From a virus: 64,000 bases of DNA. The notes under the pieces were generated by a model. That model did no database searches. It worked only from the letters and a program-made list of their open reading frames with translations, and was not told the origin of the DNA. The stretch is taken from IMG/VR virus record IMGVR_UViG_3300032116_000088, positions 26,668 to 90,667 of that record, one strand, 5' to 3'. Positions 9,824-19,361 of the stretch are shown here, piece by piece (the first letter of the stretch is position 1; every line of letters begins with the position of its first letter). Both the position numbers and the translations under genes were made by a program.

Positions 9824-9825
9824 TT

Positions 9826-11934
9826 ATGGCATTATATAACAGTTTTAAATACAATGATGGAACACTTTATGGTGACGGAAGTCCCTTAGACTATTCCGCA
9901 AGTCCGGTAGTTGCTACAGCAATAAATTATGGCCAAGTCTCTTTGTCCTATTCGGTTCCTACTGGAGGGTATATAAAGTTTAGAATAGTTAGAAATCAAG
10001 ATGGATATCCTGAGACTTCTGAAGATGGAAAAATTATTTATGAAACTGATTTGGGAGAATATCCTACTGGAAGTACAATTTTAGATACAAATTTAGTTTT
10101 AGGTAGATTTGTTTACTACAGAGTTTGGATTCAAAGAACTGCAAATTCATATTGGGAGCCTGCCGGAGATGCAATAACTCTTATGCCTTTAAAACACACA
10201 CTAACTAGCGGAAACAATGTAGTTAAAAGTGTAACTGGGTCAAATGGAGTAACTTATGATAGCCCAATTGCTGATGACGTGGAGTTTTCTACTACACATA
10301 AACGATTTATGTCTTATTTTCCAGCTGTTTTAACCAGTATGTCCTTGTCTCCTTTAGATGAAATAAATACAAATTACAGCTATATTGAACCAACAGGTTA
10401 TCAAGAAAATTCTTTAATTTCTAGGTTTTTTGAAGGATTTTCTTTTAGTATAGATGAGTTTTTAACTTTTGCTAAAATAATTGTTCCTGATGTTAGTGGA
10501 GCAAACTCTTCTCCATCAATCATAGGCTTAAAATCTTTTGAACTAGGAATCAAGCCTTATAATGAACTAGCGATTAAAGCTCAAAAAAGACTTGTAAGAG
10601 ATGCTGTTGCTATTTACTCTAAAAAAGGAACTATTGATGGTTTAACTTTATTTGTTAAAGATTTAACTGGTTATAAAACCCAAATTACAGAAACAACTAA
10701 TCTTATGCTTTCCTATGAAGAAAGCACTTTTAAAATAGAGTCTTGGGATTCTGGTGACCCTATTGGAAGTTGGATAGCTGGAGATGGAGTAACCTTAGAG
10801 GTATCAACTAATACTCCTCCTAGTTTAACAAATTCTTTAGACACTGTTTATTCTTTGAAGGCCGTGGCTACAGGGGCTTCGCAATATATTGCTTATGGAA
10901 TAAATAAACCAATTACAGATGCAATTCCTGTTATTCAAAATTCAAACTATTCCTTGTCTTTCTATTGCAAAGGTCCTAGTAATTTAACTATGACGATTAC
11001 TTGGCATGATAGATTAGGTAATAGTATTTCTACAAGTTCTAACTCGGCTACAGTTTCTAGCTCAGCCTTTCAAAGACACCAAGTACAAGCAAACTCTCCA
11101 ACAGGAAGTGTGTACGCATCATTTAAATTAGAGTTTGCTTCGACTGGTTCAGCAACTTATTATTTTGATTCATTCCAGTTTGAACCTGCTATTCCAGCAA
11201 CAGAATATTACGAACCTCGTGGAGTATTGGTCTCTCTTTTGCCTGATAAGATAAACTTTATTAAAAACCCTTCTTTTGAAGTTGATTCTGCTGGCGTTCC
11301 TATATCTTGGACATTTACTAATCTAACTGCTGTAAAAGTAGAGAGTAGCTTAGATGAAGCCCCAGGTTCAGAGCATATGGTTAAAATTACTACTCCAGGT
11401 TCTTTTCCCTCTGGACAGGGTGTGATAAGTTCAACTTACACTGGGACTGCTCCAACATCCAACTTTTATACTTTTTCTGTATATGCCAGAAGTTTAACTG
11501 GAGACCAAGTAGTTACTTTAGAGTTGAATGCTAATAGTGTGCCTTCAAACGTGTTTAGTTACGCTGAGGCAACGCTAACTTCTGAATGGCAAAGGATTTC
11601 TGTTTCAATATACTCCCCAAATATTCCTGGACAACTAGTTGCTAAAATTAAAACTCTAGTTCCAAATGCTGTTTTTTACTTAGATTCTGCTCAGTTAGAG
11701 GAAGGCTCATCTGCAACAGACTATTTTGATGGAGATAGGACGTACGATGGAAGTGTTTGGTTTGATACGGCCAATCCTGGAGCCTCTATATCTGGACATT
11801 ATTCAAATAGAGACCAAAGAATTGCTCATTTAATGGACTCTATTAAAGAGTACCTTCCTGTAGGAACTCCATATTATGTTACTTTTTATGGTAGCGATAC
11901 ATATACAGAAGTTGCGTTATCTGGAATTGCATAG
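9826..11934 (+). CDS. Tail protein I-like with carbohydrate-binding modules (tail fibre/receptor-binding candidate)
   Basis: This 702-residue protein has an N-terminal fibronectin-like region. A domain at about residues 150-290 resembles the P2 gpI family (PAVLTSMSL, ARFFEGFSFSIDEFL-like helix, KKGTIDGLTLFVKDLTG). Two beta-sandwich modules like CBM_4_9 follow at about residues 300-465 and 475-640; the second begins NFIKNPSFEVDSAG-PISW. The C-terminus is a short helix-beta tail. A gpI-like wedge fused to carbohydrate-binding modules suits host glycan recognition. It is the last baseplate gene in this block and is followed by a membrane protein. Confidence 0.7.
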   Translation: MALYNSFKYNDGTLYGDGSPLDYSASPVVATAINYGQVSLSYSVPTGGYIKFRIVRNQDGYPETSEDGKIIYETDLGEYPTGSTILDTNLVLGRFVYYRVWIQRTANSYWEPAGDAITLMPLKHTLTSGNNVVKSVTGSNGVTYDSPIADDVEFSTTHKRFMSYFPAVLTSMSLSPLDEINTNYSYIEPTGYQENSLISRFFEGFSFSIDEFLTFAKIIVPDVSGANSSPSIIGLKSFELGIKPYNELAIKAQKRLVRDAVAIYSKKGTIDGLTLFVKDLTGYKTQITETTNLMLSYEESTFKIESWDSGDPIGSWIAGDGVTLEVSTNTPPSLTNSLDTVYSLKAVATGASQYIAYGINKPITDAIPVIQNSNYSLSFYCKGPSNLTMTITWHDRLGNSISTSSNSATVSSSAFQRHQVQANSPTGSVYASFKLEFASTGSATYYFDSFQFEPAIPATEYYEPRGVLVSLLPDKINFIKNPSFEVDSAGVPISWTFTNLTAVKVESSLDEAPGSEHMVKITTPGSFPSGQGVISSTYTGTAPTSNFYTFSVYARSLTGDQVVTLELNANSVPSNVFSYAEATLTSEWQRISVSIYSPNIPGQLVAKIKTLVPNAVFYLDSAQLEEGSSATDYFDGDRTYDGSVWFDTANPGASISGHYSNRDQRIAHLMDSIKEYLPVGTPYYVTFYGSDTYTEVALSGIA

Positions 11935-11946
11935 TAATATGTAGTT

Positions 11947-12201
11947 ATGGATACTTTAATTACAGTTATTATTGTGGGTATGGCTACTGGTTATATCCTT
12001 GAATTTATTGGTTCTTTTCTTAAAAGCGATAGATGGCTAAAGCTGGTTTTAACTTTGCCACTATCCTCTACGCTAGTTTGGATAACAGGGGTTTCTGGAC
12101 TTATGATTGGCGTTGTTGGATTGGCTTCAGCGTTTTTTGCTCTTTCTATTTTGCATTTATTAAATAAGTCTGTTACTATTAACACCATAACCCGTCGTTA
12201 A
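11947..12201 (+). CDS. Small membrane protein, unknown (holin-like size)
   Basis: This 84-residue protein has two to three hydrophobic segments (about residues 3-23, 30-50 and 50-72) with a basic linker (KSDRWLK) and a basic C-terminus. No family is recognised. Size and topology would allow a holin, but it lies between tail and replication genes, away from the lysis-type genes near the right end of the window. A membrane anchor for replication is equally possible. Confidence 0.5.
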   Translation: MDTLITVIIVGMATGYILEFIGSFLKSDRWLKLVLTLPLSSTLVWITGVSGLMIGVVGLASAFFALSILHLLNKSVTINTITRR

Positions 12202-12208
12202 TAGGAGA

Positions 12209-12739
12209 ATGGTGAATAAATGGAGTGACGATGATGATAATTTAATGGGATTTGGATTACTTGATGGTGAAGTTTCTGGCCAAAAATCTAAACCAACAGT
12301 AAAAAAGAACCCTAAAACTCGTCATCAGAGGGCGAAAGAAGAATGGACTCCTGCAGATGTTGCAGCTGAGTTTAGTTGGCGTATCTACGACAAGGTTCGT
12401 GGTATACCAAATATGATAAATACCAAAACTCTTACTATTCTACTGGCTAAGAATCGTAGAGATTTTGGTATTACTGCAGTTACTGAACTTGAATTACTTG
12501 ACAAATTTATAGGTGATGAAAGAAACTTAATAGCAGTTAAAAGACAACCAAGTAAGACTATTAATATCTTTATGGTATTTATAACTAATAATGTCAATAA
12601 GATAAGTCAAACTAGTCAGGTAGTCATTGAAGAAGAAAATAGTAATTTAATAGCTAGTGATGGTAAAACATTTGACAATACTATCATTGGTAGGGCAGCA
12701 TTAGAACGTTATGAGTCTAAGTTAGGAGGACAAAAATGA
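12209..12739 (+). CDS. Unknown protein next to the helicase loader
   Basis: This 176-residue protein has an acidic start, a basic linker (about residues 25-50) and a helical domain with a TPADVAAEFSWRIYDKVRG helix. It ends exactly at the start of the DnaC-like loader (4-base overlap). It probably belongs to the replication operon and could act in loading or primosome assembly. No motif identifies it. Confidence 0.55.
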   Translation: MVNKWSDDDDNLMGFGLLDGEVSGQKSKPTVKKNPKTRHQRAKEEWTPADVAAEFSWRIYDKVRGIPNMINTKTLTILLAKNRRDFGITAVTELELLDKFIGDERNLIAVKRQPSKTINIFMVFITNNVNKISQTSQVVIEEENSNLIASDGKTFDNTIIGRAALERYESKLGGQK

Positions 12740-13470
12740 CATATGACATTTCACAATTAGACCCAATCAAGAGGCACTGGCTTCTTCGTGGGGCAAACAT
12801 TCCTAGGAGGTTTATTGGCCTTGAACCTCAGGACATTATTCACACAACAGGCGAGTTTCCAGAAGAGATTGACATCTGGCTAGAACAAGTTTTTGAGGGC
12901 AAGGTTATCAAACAAATTGGTGGTCTAGGTATGACTGGTGTTGGTCTACTATTTGACGGTGGTCCAGGACTTGGAAAGACTACTCATGCTGTTGTTGCTC
13001 TTATGGAACTTATTCGTAATCTACCAGTTAATGAAGATGAGGCCAGGGAGGTTCTTGCTATGAGTCCAGAAACTTTTGGTATGCAATCTCGTCCTATTTA
13101 TTACATGACTTTTCCTGAGTTTCTTAGCAGGAAAAAAGCAATCATCGATGCCGAAGGTGAGCTGCGTAAGGACCTTTATCGTGAGATGGAGGGTTTCCAT
13201 GGCCGTGCAAAAGAGGACTACTTAAACGTTCGTGTTTTGGTTCTTGACGACCTTGGAAAAGAGTACGGTTCAACTTACAATGACAGCTCATTTGACGAAA
13301 TACTTCGTTCCCGCTACGATAAAGCATTGCCAACAATTATTACCACTAATGTGAAGCGTGAAGACTGGACAGCACAGTATGGGGCAGCAATGGGCAGTTT
13401 TGCTCATGAAGCATTTACTCGTGTTCGTATTGACGGTCAAGACCTTCGTAAAACCAAGAAAGGAAAATAA
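12736..13470 (+). CDS. DnaC/IstB-like AAA+ helicase loader
   Basis: This 244-residue ATPase has Walker A GGPGLGKTT (75-83), Walker B VLVLDD (167-172) followed by LGKEYG, and a sensor region TIITTNVKREDW, all typical of DnaC-type loaders. The C-terminal RVRIDGQDLR fits the arginine region of this family. It overlaps the preceding gene and lies 0.7 kb before the DnaB-like helicase gene, its expected partner. Confidence 0.8.
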   Translation: MTYDISQLDPIKRHWLLRGANIPRRFIGLEPQDIIHTTGEFPEEIDIWLEQVFEGKVIKQIGGLGMTGVGLLFDGGPGLGKTTHAVVALMELIRNLPVNEDEAREVLAMSPETFGMQSRPIYYMTFPEFLSRKKAIIDAEGELRKDLYREMEGFHGRAKEDYLNVRVLVLDDLGKEYGSTYNDSSFDEILRSRYDKALPTIITTNVKREDWTAQYGAAMGSFAHEAFTRVRIDGQDLRKTKKGK

Positions 13471-13471
13471 A

Positions 13472-13771
13472 ATGACTAAAGAATGGCGCACTGTACAAAT
13501 ATTTCTAGAACCAACTAGTTTCAAAATCTATGAGGTTGAACTCGACACTGCCTCATCTACAAATATTCGTTGTAACTGTTCAATTTTTGTTGAAAACAGG
13601 ACCTGTAAACATTCAAGATATGTTCAAAATCATATGAAGAAAAACAATGGACACTATGCTATTCAGATTTCTAGCAGTGTAACTGATACAGATGTTCTAG
13701 AAGCTATGCAAAATCCAGACACATTCAGGTATTTTGTAATTAAGAATGCAAAAATAGAGGTTCTACACTAA
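13472..13771 (+). CDS. Small SWIM-type zinc-finger protein
   Basis: The start is ATG 13472, just after the loader stop with AAGGAAA upstream; a longer in-frame extension would lie inside the loader gene and is unlikely. The 99-residue protein has a SWIM signature C-x-C-x8-C-x-H (C34, C36, C45, H47). SWIM fingers bind DNA or protein and occur in recombination mediators and SF2 helicase-linked proteins. Its place between the loader and helicase genes suggests a replication or recombination accessory role. It overlaps the next ATG (TAATG). Confidence 0.65.
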   Translation: MTKEWRTVQIFLEPTSFKIYEVELDTASSTNIRCNCSIFVENRTCKHSRYVQNHMKKNNGHYAIQISSSVTDTDVLEAMQNPDTFRYFVIKNAKIEVLH

Positions 13772-14190
13772 TGAAGGGCGGAGACATTTCAAATGAAACT
13801 CCGCCACGCATTATAGTTTTAATTAATGTTGTTGGAGAGATTGAGTCTGTTAAAGTTAAAAAGAACTTTCTACAACAAGAATCAAAACAAGTAATTAAAA
13901 AACTTGATTTACGTTCTCTTTCTCATTTGTGGAATTTAGCGAATAAATACGGATTAGCTGTTGAGCTGGCTGCATTTGAGGATGAGGGATGGTCCCAAGA
14001 AGACTTAGATAAATTAATGGAGTCTTTAGAGCGTCGTATATCAAATCCTTTTAATTACGCTGAGGTGTACACTGATGTCGATGAGTTCATCTCTTTACTC
14101 CCATACAGGGCAAATCTAAAAGGCGTAGTAGATATTCCAGGAAGAGTTGCAATGTATGGGTCCTGGGGCTTAGAATTAAATAACTTATAG
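13771..14190 (+). CDS. Hypothetical protein with possible HAD-like fold
   Basis: This 139-residue protein is translationally coupled to the SWIM protein (TAATG). It has an L-R-S-L-x-x-L-W-N-L-A-x-K-Y-G helix and a closing RVAMYGSWG segment, reminiscent of degenerate HAD-like phage proteins, but the catalytic DxD motif is not apparent. It lies directly before the replicative helicase. Function unknown. Confidence 0.45.
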   Translation: MKGGDISNETPPRIIVLINVVGEIESVKVKKNFLQQESKQVIKKLDLRSLSHLWNLANKYGLAVELAAFEDEGWSQEDLDKLMESLERRISNPFNYAEVYTDVDEFISLLPYRANLKGVVDIPGRVAMYGSWGLELNNL

Positions 14191-14200
14191 GAGGCAAAAA

Positions 14201-15454
14201 ATGGCAGCAGATAACGAATACCGTTTAGTCAGCAAGGTTATTCTTGACCGCAATATTATTCCAGTATTGGAACGCGGTATCAAAGATGACTGGATTGTTG
14301 ATGATGATTTACGTCGTGTATGGAAGTTTGTTCGTGAACACTACGCTAATTATCGTGAAGTTCCGACAGCCGTAGCGGTAAACGATAACTTTCCAAATTT
14401 TAAAACACTCAAAGTCGAAGACTCTCTCGATTATCTTATTGATAAGATGGTTGAGTTTCGCCGTCGCACTTTAACTAGGAACAGCGTAGAAGACGTGGTT
14501 CTTGCTTTAAACAGTAATGACCATGAAGGTGCTTTAGCAGAGATGTCTCGTGCAATTACTATTGTAAATGAACAAGGTATCATCGGTACTACTCACGTTG
14601 ATTTGAGCAAAGACCCTGACCGTCGTTGGGAAGAGTACGAGAATCTTATGAATGCCAAAATGCTTGGTGTTCCTACCGGATTCGCAAAGATTGATGAGGC
14701 TACAGCTGGATTACAGGGCGGTCAGTTGATTACTGTTATTGCTCCACCAAAGACCGGTAAGTCGCAGATAGCACTTCAGATGGCTATCAATGTTCATTCT
14801 GCAGGATTAGTTCCTATGTTCCAGTCGTTTGAGATGAGTAACCGTGAACAGTCTCAACGTCACGATGCGATGCGTGCACATATTTCTGCTGGTCGTTTTC
14901 GTCGTGGTAAACTAAACACGTCAGAAGAAGACCGTTTAATTAAACTTTATGACGAAATGAAGACTGAGCATCCATTTCATTTGGTTGATGCTGTGAATGG
15001 TTTGACAGTTGATTCGCTGGTCGCAAAAGCGGAGCAGCTCAAGCCGGACGTACTTTTTGTGGATGGTGTTTATTTGATGATGGACCAGGTGACTGGTGAT
15101 GCAAACACTCCTCAGGCTTTGACTAATATTACTCGTGCTTTGAAGCGTGTGGCTCAGAAGTTGGATATTCCGGTTATTATTACAACACAAACATTGTTGT
15201 GGAAGATGAAGGGTGGCAAGGTTTCTGCTGATTCTATTGGTTACTCGTCTTCGTTCTTCCAGGATTCGGATGTTATTTTGGGTTTGGAGCCGGTTGAGGC
15301 GGATGATGAGATTCGTTTGTTGAAGGTTGTTCAGGCCCGTAACTGTCCTCCATCGGAGACCTCTATTACTTGGAAGTGGGATACTGGTTGTTTCCATGAT
15401 GAGACTGCTGCTGGTTCTTGCAAGTTTTGTACTCCTTGGTCAGGTAAGTTCTAA
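14201..15454 (+). CDS. DnaB-like replicative DNA helicase
   Basis: This 417-residue protein has an N-terminal helical domain (1-130) and a RecA-like motor domain with Walker A APPKTGKS (181-188), a QSFEM motif after the H1a strand, and Walker B DVLFVDG. An R-N-C region follows near residue 380. It matches the DnaB/gp4-helicase superfamily at near-family length. The C-terminus has an unusual Cys pair (CKFC). It overlaps the primase start by one base (TAATG). Codon choice shifts within the gene: leucine TTA early, mainly TTG after about position 15000, suggesting a mosaic origin. Confidence 0.85.
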   Translation: MAADNEYRLVSKVILDRNIIPVLERGIKDDWIVDDDLRRVWKFVREHYANYREVPTAVAVNDNFPNFKTLKVEDSLDYLIDKMVEFRRRTLTRNSVEDVVLALNSNDHEGALAEMSRAITIVNEQGIIGTTHVDLSKDPDRRWEEYENLMNAKMLGVPTGFAKIDEATAGLQGGQLITVIAPPKTGKSQIALQMAINVHSAGLVPMFQSFEMSNREQSQRHDAMRAHISAGRFRRGKLNTSEEDRLIKLYDEMKTEHPFHLVDAVNGLTVDSLVAKAEQLKPDVLFVDGVYLMMDQVTGDANTPQALTNITRALKRVAQKLDIPVIITTQTLLWKMKGGKVSADSIGYSSSFFQDSDVILGLEPVEADDEIRLLKVVQARNCPPSETSITWKWDTGCFHDETAAGSCKFCTPWSGKF

Positions 15455-16449
15455 TGCTTGTTGATATCCCGTTAGTTCTGGATGCGCTTGGCATTCAGTA
15501 CGATGAGCGTGGTGTTGAGGCACACGCGTTGTGCCCTATGCATCACGTTCGTACTGGTCGTTCAGATAACTCTCCGTCTTGGTGGATTAACACTGAGACG
15601 GGTATGCACATTTGTTTTTCATGTGGATATAAGGGTAACCTGTTTCAGCTAGTTTGTGATATTAATGAATTTTATAAAGAGGTCTGGGGCACCGCATCTG
15701 AGTATGATTATGTTGCTGCTAGGATATGGCTGTCTCAGGTTTCTGAAATTCCTGCTGAAAAGCTTTTGGAGATGGTCCAGGCTTTGCCTAATCGTATTGA
15801 GGCTATTCCTAAGCCTATTCCGATGTCTGAGGCTAGGTTGGCTATTTTTGTTTCTCCTCCTGTTGAGGAGTTAGCTAAAAGGAATATCTCTGTTGATGCC
15901 GCTAAGCAGTACGGTATTTTGTGGGATGCAAATAAATCAAATTGGATTCTTCCGTTGCGTGAGTCTGAAGAACTGAAACTGCTTGGTTGGCAGGAGAAGG
16001 GTACTGTACACCGCACGTTCTTTAACCGTCCCACTGGCCTTCAAAAATCAAAAACATTATTTGGAATAGGAAATCAAAATGAAGAAGTTGTTGTGGTTGT
16101 TGAGTCTCCCCTTGATTGTGCTCGGCTTGCTACTGCTGGAGTTATGGGAGCGGTTGCTATTTGTGGGTCGTCTATATCAGAGGAGCAAGTAAAGCTACTG
16201 CGTAGGTCAGATAAGATTATCGCTGCTTTTGATAACGACCCTGCAGGACGCAAGGCGTCTGAGGAGCTGAGGAAGTTGGCTCGTAAATACGGTTTAAATC
16301 TGTTCTTTTTCAGCTATCCTAGTAATGGAGCAAAAGACCCAGGTGATTTAACGGATGACGAGATTGCGTGGGGCATTGCCAACGCTAAATCGTCAATACT
16401 TGGAGAATCTGCTTATGTTCAAAGGGACACTGAAACCGTATCAAGTTGA
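15454..16449 (+). CDS. DnaG-like primase
   Basis: This 331-residue protein has a CHC2-type zinc finger (C27, H30, C54, C57), then an N-terminal catalytic region, then a TOPRIM domain with VVVVVESPLDC (catalytic Glu) and AFDNDPAGR (acidic DxD). It lacks a DnaB-binding C-terminal domain and is shorter than bacterial DnaG. It follows the DnaB-like gene with a TAATG junction, as in many phage primosome operons. Confidence 0.85.
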   Translation: MLVDIPLVLDALGIQYDERGVEAHALCPMHHVRTGRSDNSPSWWINTETGMHICFSCGYKGNLFQLVCDINEFYKEVWGTASEYDYVAARIWLSQVSEIPAEKLLEMVQALPNRIEAIPKPIPMSEARLAIFVSPPVEELAKRNISVDAAKQYGILWDANKSNWILPLRESEELKLLGWQEKGTVHRTFFNRPTGLQKSKTLFGIGNQNEEVVVVVESPLDCARLATAGVMGAVAICGSSISEEQVKLLRRSDKIIAAFDNDPAGRKASEELRKLARKYGLNLFFFSYPSNGAKDPGDLTDDEIAWGIANAKSSILGESAYVQRDTETVSS

Positions 16450-17965
16450 TGCTGTCGCCAAAATGGTCGCATCTAAGAAGATGCTTGTAGCCTATGAAAT
16501 GGGTTTAGGTAAAACACCAATGACCATCGCTGCATTAGAGCAGCTTAATCCAAACAAAATTTTAGTGCTTTGTTTAGCCAGTTTAAAATATCAATGGCAA
16601 AAAGAAATAGAAAAGTTTAGTGATTCCACTGCAATTGTTATTGATGGAACTCCGTCTCAACGATTTAAGCAGTATGCGGATGCTGAAAATTATAAATATG
16701 TAATTATGAATTATGAGCAGGTAGTAAATGACTGGGATACTATTAAGGCTTTTGATTTTAGTGCTGTGGTCTGTGATGAGGCGACCGCTATTAAAGGATT
16801 TCGAGCCAAGCGAGCTAAGAAAGTTAAAGATTTATCCAAAAACATTCCCGTAAGATTCGCTTTAACTGGTACTCCAATTGAAAACGGTAAGCCAGAAGAA
16901 ATATATTCTATTATGCAGTTTGTTGACTCAAAAGTTTTAGGGCGATTTGATTTATTTGATAGAACGTTTATTGTTCGAAATCATTTTGGCGGAGTTCAAC
17001 GTTACCGAAATCTGCCTACATTACATGAGATTATGAAGAAGCATTCTGTTCGTAAGTCTCAAAAAGACGACGATGTTAAACCATTTCTTCCTGATGCAGT
17101 ATATAGGCAACCCTTATTAGTTCCTATGGATTCTTACTCATCAAAAGTTTACGCTCATGTAGCTAAGGATTTGTATGGACTATTATTAGACGCACGTGAG
17201 ATGTTTGGTTCTAGTTTTAATTTAGCCGCTCATTATGGTCAATCGTATCAGCCAGGAGACCCAGCTAATGAACTGCGGGGGCAAATTATGTCTAGAATTA
17301 CAGCTTTAAGAATGCTTTGTTCTTCTCCTAATTCTTTACTTAAAAGTGCTGTAAATTTTGAAGAAGGTAATGGAGGAAGCTCTTACATACATTCTTTAGG
17401 AGAACTGCTAACGGGTTTGACACGAAATAATAAGTTAGACTATACTATTACCTATCTTAAAGAGCATTTAAATATTGATGAATCATATAAAGCTGTAGTT
17501 TTTTCCTCTTATTTAGATTCTGTAGATAATATTGTAAAAGAACTTGCTAAAAACAACATAAAAGCTGTAAAATATACAGGAGAGATGAATGCTAAACAAA
17601 AAGAAGAAGCCAAAGTCTCCTTTCAAGGAGGAGCTGATATTCGCGTTTTGGTTAGCTCTGACGCTGGTGGTTATGGCGTGGATTTACCTCAAGCTAATCT
17701 CCTCTTAAACTATGACCAGCCCTGGAGTTCCGGTCTTGCCGTTCAAAGAAATGGTAGAATAAATAGGACTTCAAGCGACTGGACAACCATTACAATTCAA
17801 GATATACTAATGAAAGATTCTATTGAGCAACGTCAGTACGAGATGCTCAAGCAGAAAGGCAACGTTGCGGGAGCAATTCTAGACGGGGCAAATATCAACT
17901 CCAAGGGAGGGGTTGACTTAACAGTTGGAAGTCTGATAAACTTCTTAACAAACAACTTGCTGTAG
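16415..17965 (+). CDS. SF2 (SNF2-like) DNA helicase/translocase
   Basis: The chosen start is ATG 16415 with GGAGAA upstream, overlapping the primase end by 35 bases in another frame. The 516-residue protein has motif I GLGKTP (30-35), motif II DEAT (121-124), motif III LTGTPIENG, a second domain with VFSSYLDSVDNI, and motif VI QRNGRINR. These are SNF2-type features. Phage members act in fork restart, recombination or replisome clearing. It is within the replication operon. Confidence 0.85.
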   Translation: MFKGTLKPYQVDAVAKMVASKKMLVAYEMGLGKTPMTIAALEQLNPNKILVLCLASLKYQWQKEIEKFSDSTAIVIDGTPSQRFKQYADAENYKYVIMNYEQVVNDWDTIKAFDFSAVVCDEATAIKGFRAKRAKKVKDLSKNIPVRFALTGTPIENGKPEEIYSIMQFVDSKVLGRFDLFDRTFIVRNHFGGVQRYRNLPTLHEIMKKHSVRKSQKDDDVKPFLPDAVYRQPLLVPMDSYSSKVYAHVAKDLYGLLLDAREMFGSSFNLAAHYGQSYQPGDPANELRGQIMSRITALRMLCSSPNSLLKSAVNFEEGNGGSSYIHSLGELLTGLTRNNKLDYTITYLKEHLNIDESYKAVVFSSYLDSVDNIVKELAKNNIKAVKYTGEMNAKQKEEAKVSFQGGADIRVLVSSDAGGYGVDLPQANLLLNYDQPWSSGLAVQRNGRINRTSSDWTTITIQDILMKDSIEQRQYEMLKQKGNVAGAILDGANINSKGGVDLTVGSLINFLTNNLL

Positions 17966-17974
17966 GAGGCAAAA

Positions 17975-18415
17975 ATGGCAAATCTAATTCCCGAAGAAGG
18001 GCGCGTATCCAATCCTGATGATTTTGAATCCCAGGTTCGTGAATACATTAAAATCAAAAACTCAATGGAAATCTTTGAGGCTCGTCAAAAAGAACTACGT
18101 GAGAAGCTGTTTTCAGTTTTAGACACTGATGGTCTTGAAGATGAAAAGGGTAACCTACAATTCGAACTAGAACAGGCTGTTGATGGCATTGTTCGTATTG
18201 AAAAACAACGTCGCTCATCTAGAAAAATTGATGAGTTCCGTGCAGATGAAATAATCGCAGAGCTTGGACTTGAAAATGACGTCTATGAAATGAAGCGTGT
18301 TATTAATGAAGATGCACTAATGGCCGCATACTATGAGGACAAAATTACTGAACAACAACTTGATGAAATGTTCCCTGTAACTGTTACTTGGGCGCTTCGC
18401 ACACTAAAGAAGTAG
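17975..18415 (+). CDS. Hypothetical replication-operon protein
   Basis: This 146-residue charged protein is mostly helical. It has a coiled-coil-like segment (residues 20-55) and a basic stretch RIEKQRRSSRK near residue 76. GGAGG lies 8 bases before ATG 17975. No family is recognised; it is probably a DNA- or protein-binding accessory of the adjoining helicase. Confidence 0.5.
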   Translation: MANLIPEEGRVSNPDDFESQVREYIKIKNSMEIFEARQKELREKLFSVLDTDGLEDEKGNLQFELEQAVDGIVRIEKQRRSSRKIDEFRADEIIAELGLENDVYEMKRVINEDALMAAYYEDKITEQQLDEMFPVTVTWALRTLKK

Positions 18416-18419
18416 ATTA

Positions 18420-18818
18420 ATGAAAAAACTATTTGCAGTAGCAGGAACCGCCCTGCTGATGATTGGACTAGCTAGCTGTTCTAGTAACAACTCTGCTACA
18501 TCATCACCAACGTATACAGCAACGTCGGAGCCAACTCCTACGTATACCCCAGAACCAACGTACAGCGTAGATGAAATTTATGTTGCAGCTATTCGCAACC
18601 AATACCCCTACTACGCAAGCTTGTATAGCGATTCAGAACTAATTAATATCGGAAAAACTGGTTGCCAGTACTTTTCTGAAGGAGGAACATTTGAAGAGCT
18701 TGCGTACTATTTAGTTTCAACAATTGATGCTGACGAAGAAGCCTTTGGTTTCATGGGCTTTGTAATTGGCGCAGGCGTTTCCTCTTATTGTCCACAATAT
18801 AAGTACTTGTTAAGCTAA
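18420..18818 (+). CDS. Secreted lipoprotein, DUF732-like
   Basis: This 132-residue protein has a lipoprotein signal peptide (MKKLFAVAGT, hydrophobic core, lipobox LASC with C20) and a Thr/Pro/Ser-rich linker. The C-terminal domain pattern (G-K-T-G-C-Q-Y near residue 80 and S-S-Y-C-P at the end) matches the actinobacterial DUF732 family. It would sit on the outer face of the membrane. A phage lipoprotein expressed from an early operon often blocks superinfection; that role is inferred. The domain supports an actinobacterial host. Confidence 0.65.
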   Translation: MKKLFAVAGTALLMIGLASCSSNNSATSSPTYTATSEPTPTYTPEPTYSVDEIYVAAIRNQYPYYASLYSDSELINIGKTGCQYFSEGGTFEELAYYLVSTIDADEEAFGFMGFVIGAGVSSYCPQYKYLLS

Positions 18819-18822
18819 ACCA

Positions 18823-19293
18823 ATGCCAGGACTACGTAGCGACGCCGAGATTCTCAAAGCATTTGAGGGTCTAGACAAAGCACCCGGTTCTAAAAAAGAA
18901 CGCCGTAAACCATCTGAATTATCAGAAAAACGTCGTAAACAAGCTTCCGGAGAATCAAATGGTTGGGATGCTAACCCAATTATTAAAAATTTAAAGGGAG
19001 TAGAAACAGAAGTTTTTACCATCAAAGCTCTTGCGGATGCACTAGAAAAGCAAGTGGTTACAATCCGCTTATGGGAGAAAAAAGGTTATATACCAATTGC
19101 CCCATATCGCTTGCGTTCCAAGAGCCTTAATGGTAAAAAGGTAAATGGGAATCGCGTTTATACTCGTGAGTTAATCGAGATTGCCATCGAGGAGTTTGCA
19201 AAACGCAATCTTCTCGGTACCGCTCGTGTAGAGTGGAAAAAATTGCATGATTTGACCGAAGTACTTGTGCAACGGTGGAAAGATGCATTATAA
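18823..19293 (+). CDS. MerR-like helix-turn-helix protein
   Basis: This 156-residue protein has a basic disordered N-terminus (residues 1-55), then a winged HTH of MerR/excisionase type: FTIKALADALEKQVVTIRLW followed by E-K-K-G-Y-I-P. The C-terminal part is helical. It may regulate the neighbouring SSB and polymerase operon or act in replication initiation. A 68-base leader with a GAAA-capped hairpin follows it. Confidence 0.65.
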   Translation: MPGLRSDAEILKAFEGLDKAPGSKKERRKPSELSEKRRKQASGESNGWDANPIIKNLKGVETEVFTIKALADALEKQVVTIRLWEKKGYIPIAPYRLRSKSLNGKKVNGNRVYTRELIEIAIEEFAKRNLLGTARVEWKKLHDLTEVLVQRWKDAL

Positions 19294-19361
19294 TAAATAA
19301 GTAGGCAGATGCCTCAAACAAAAAAGTAGTCGAAAGACTCAAGACTAAGGAAATATACATT

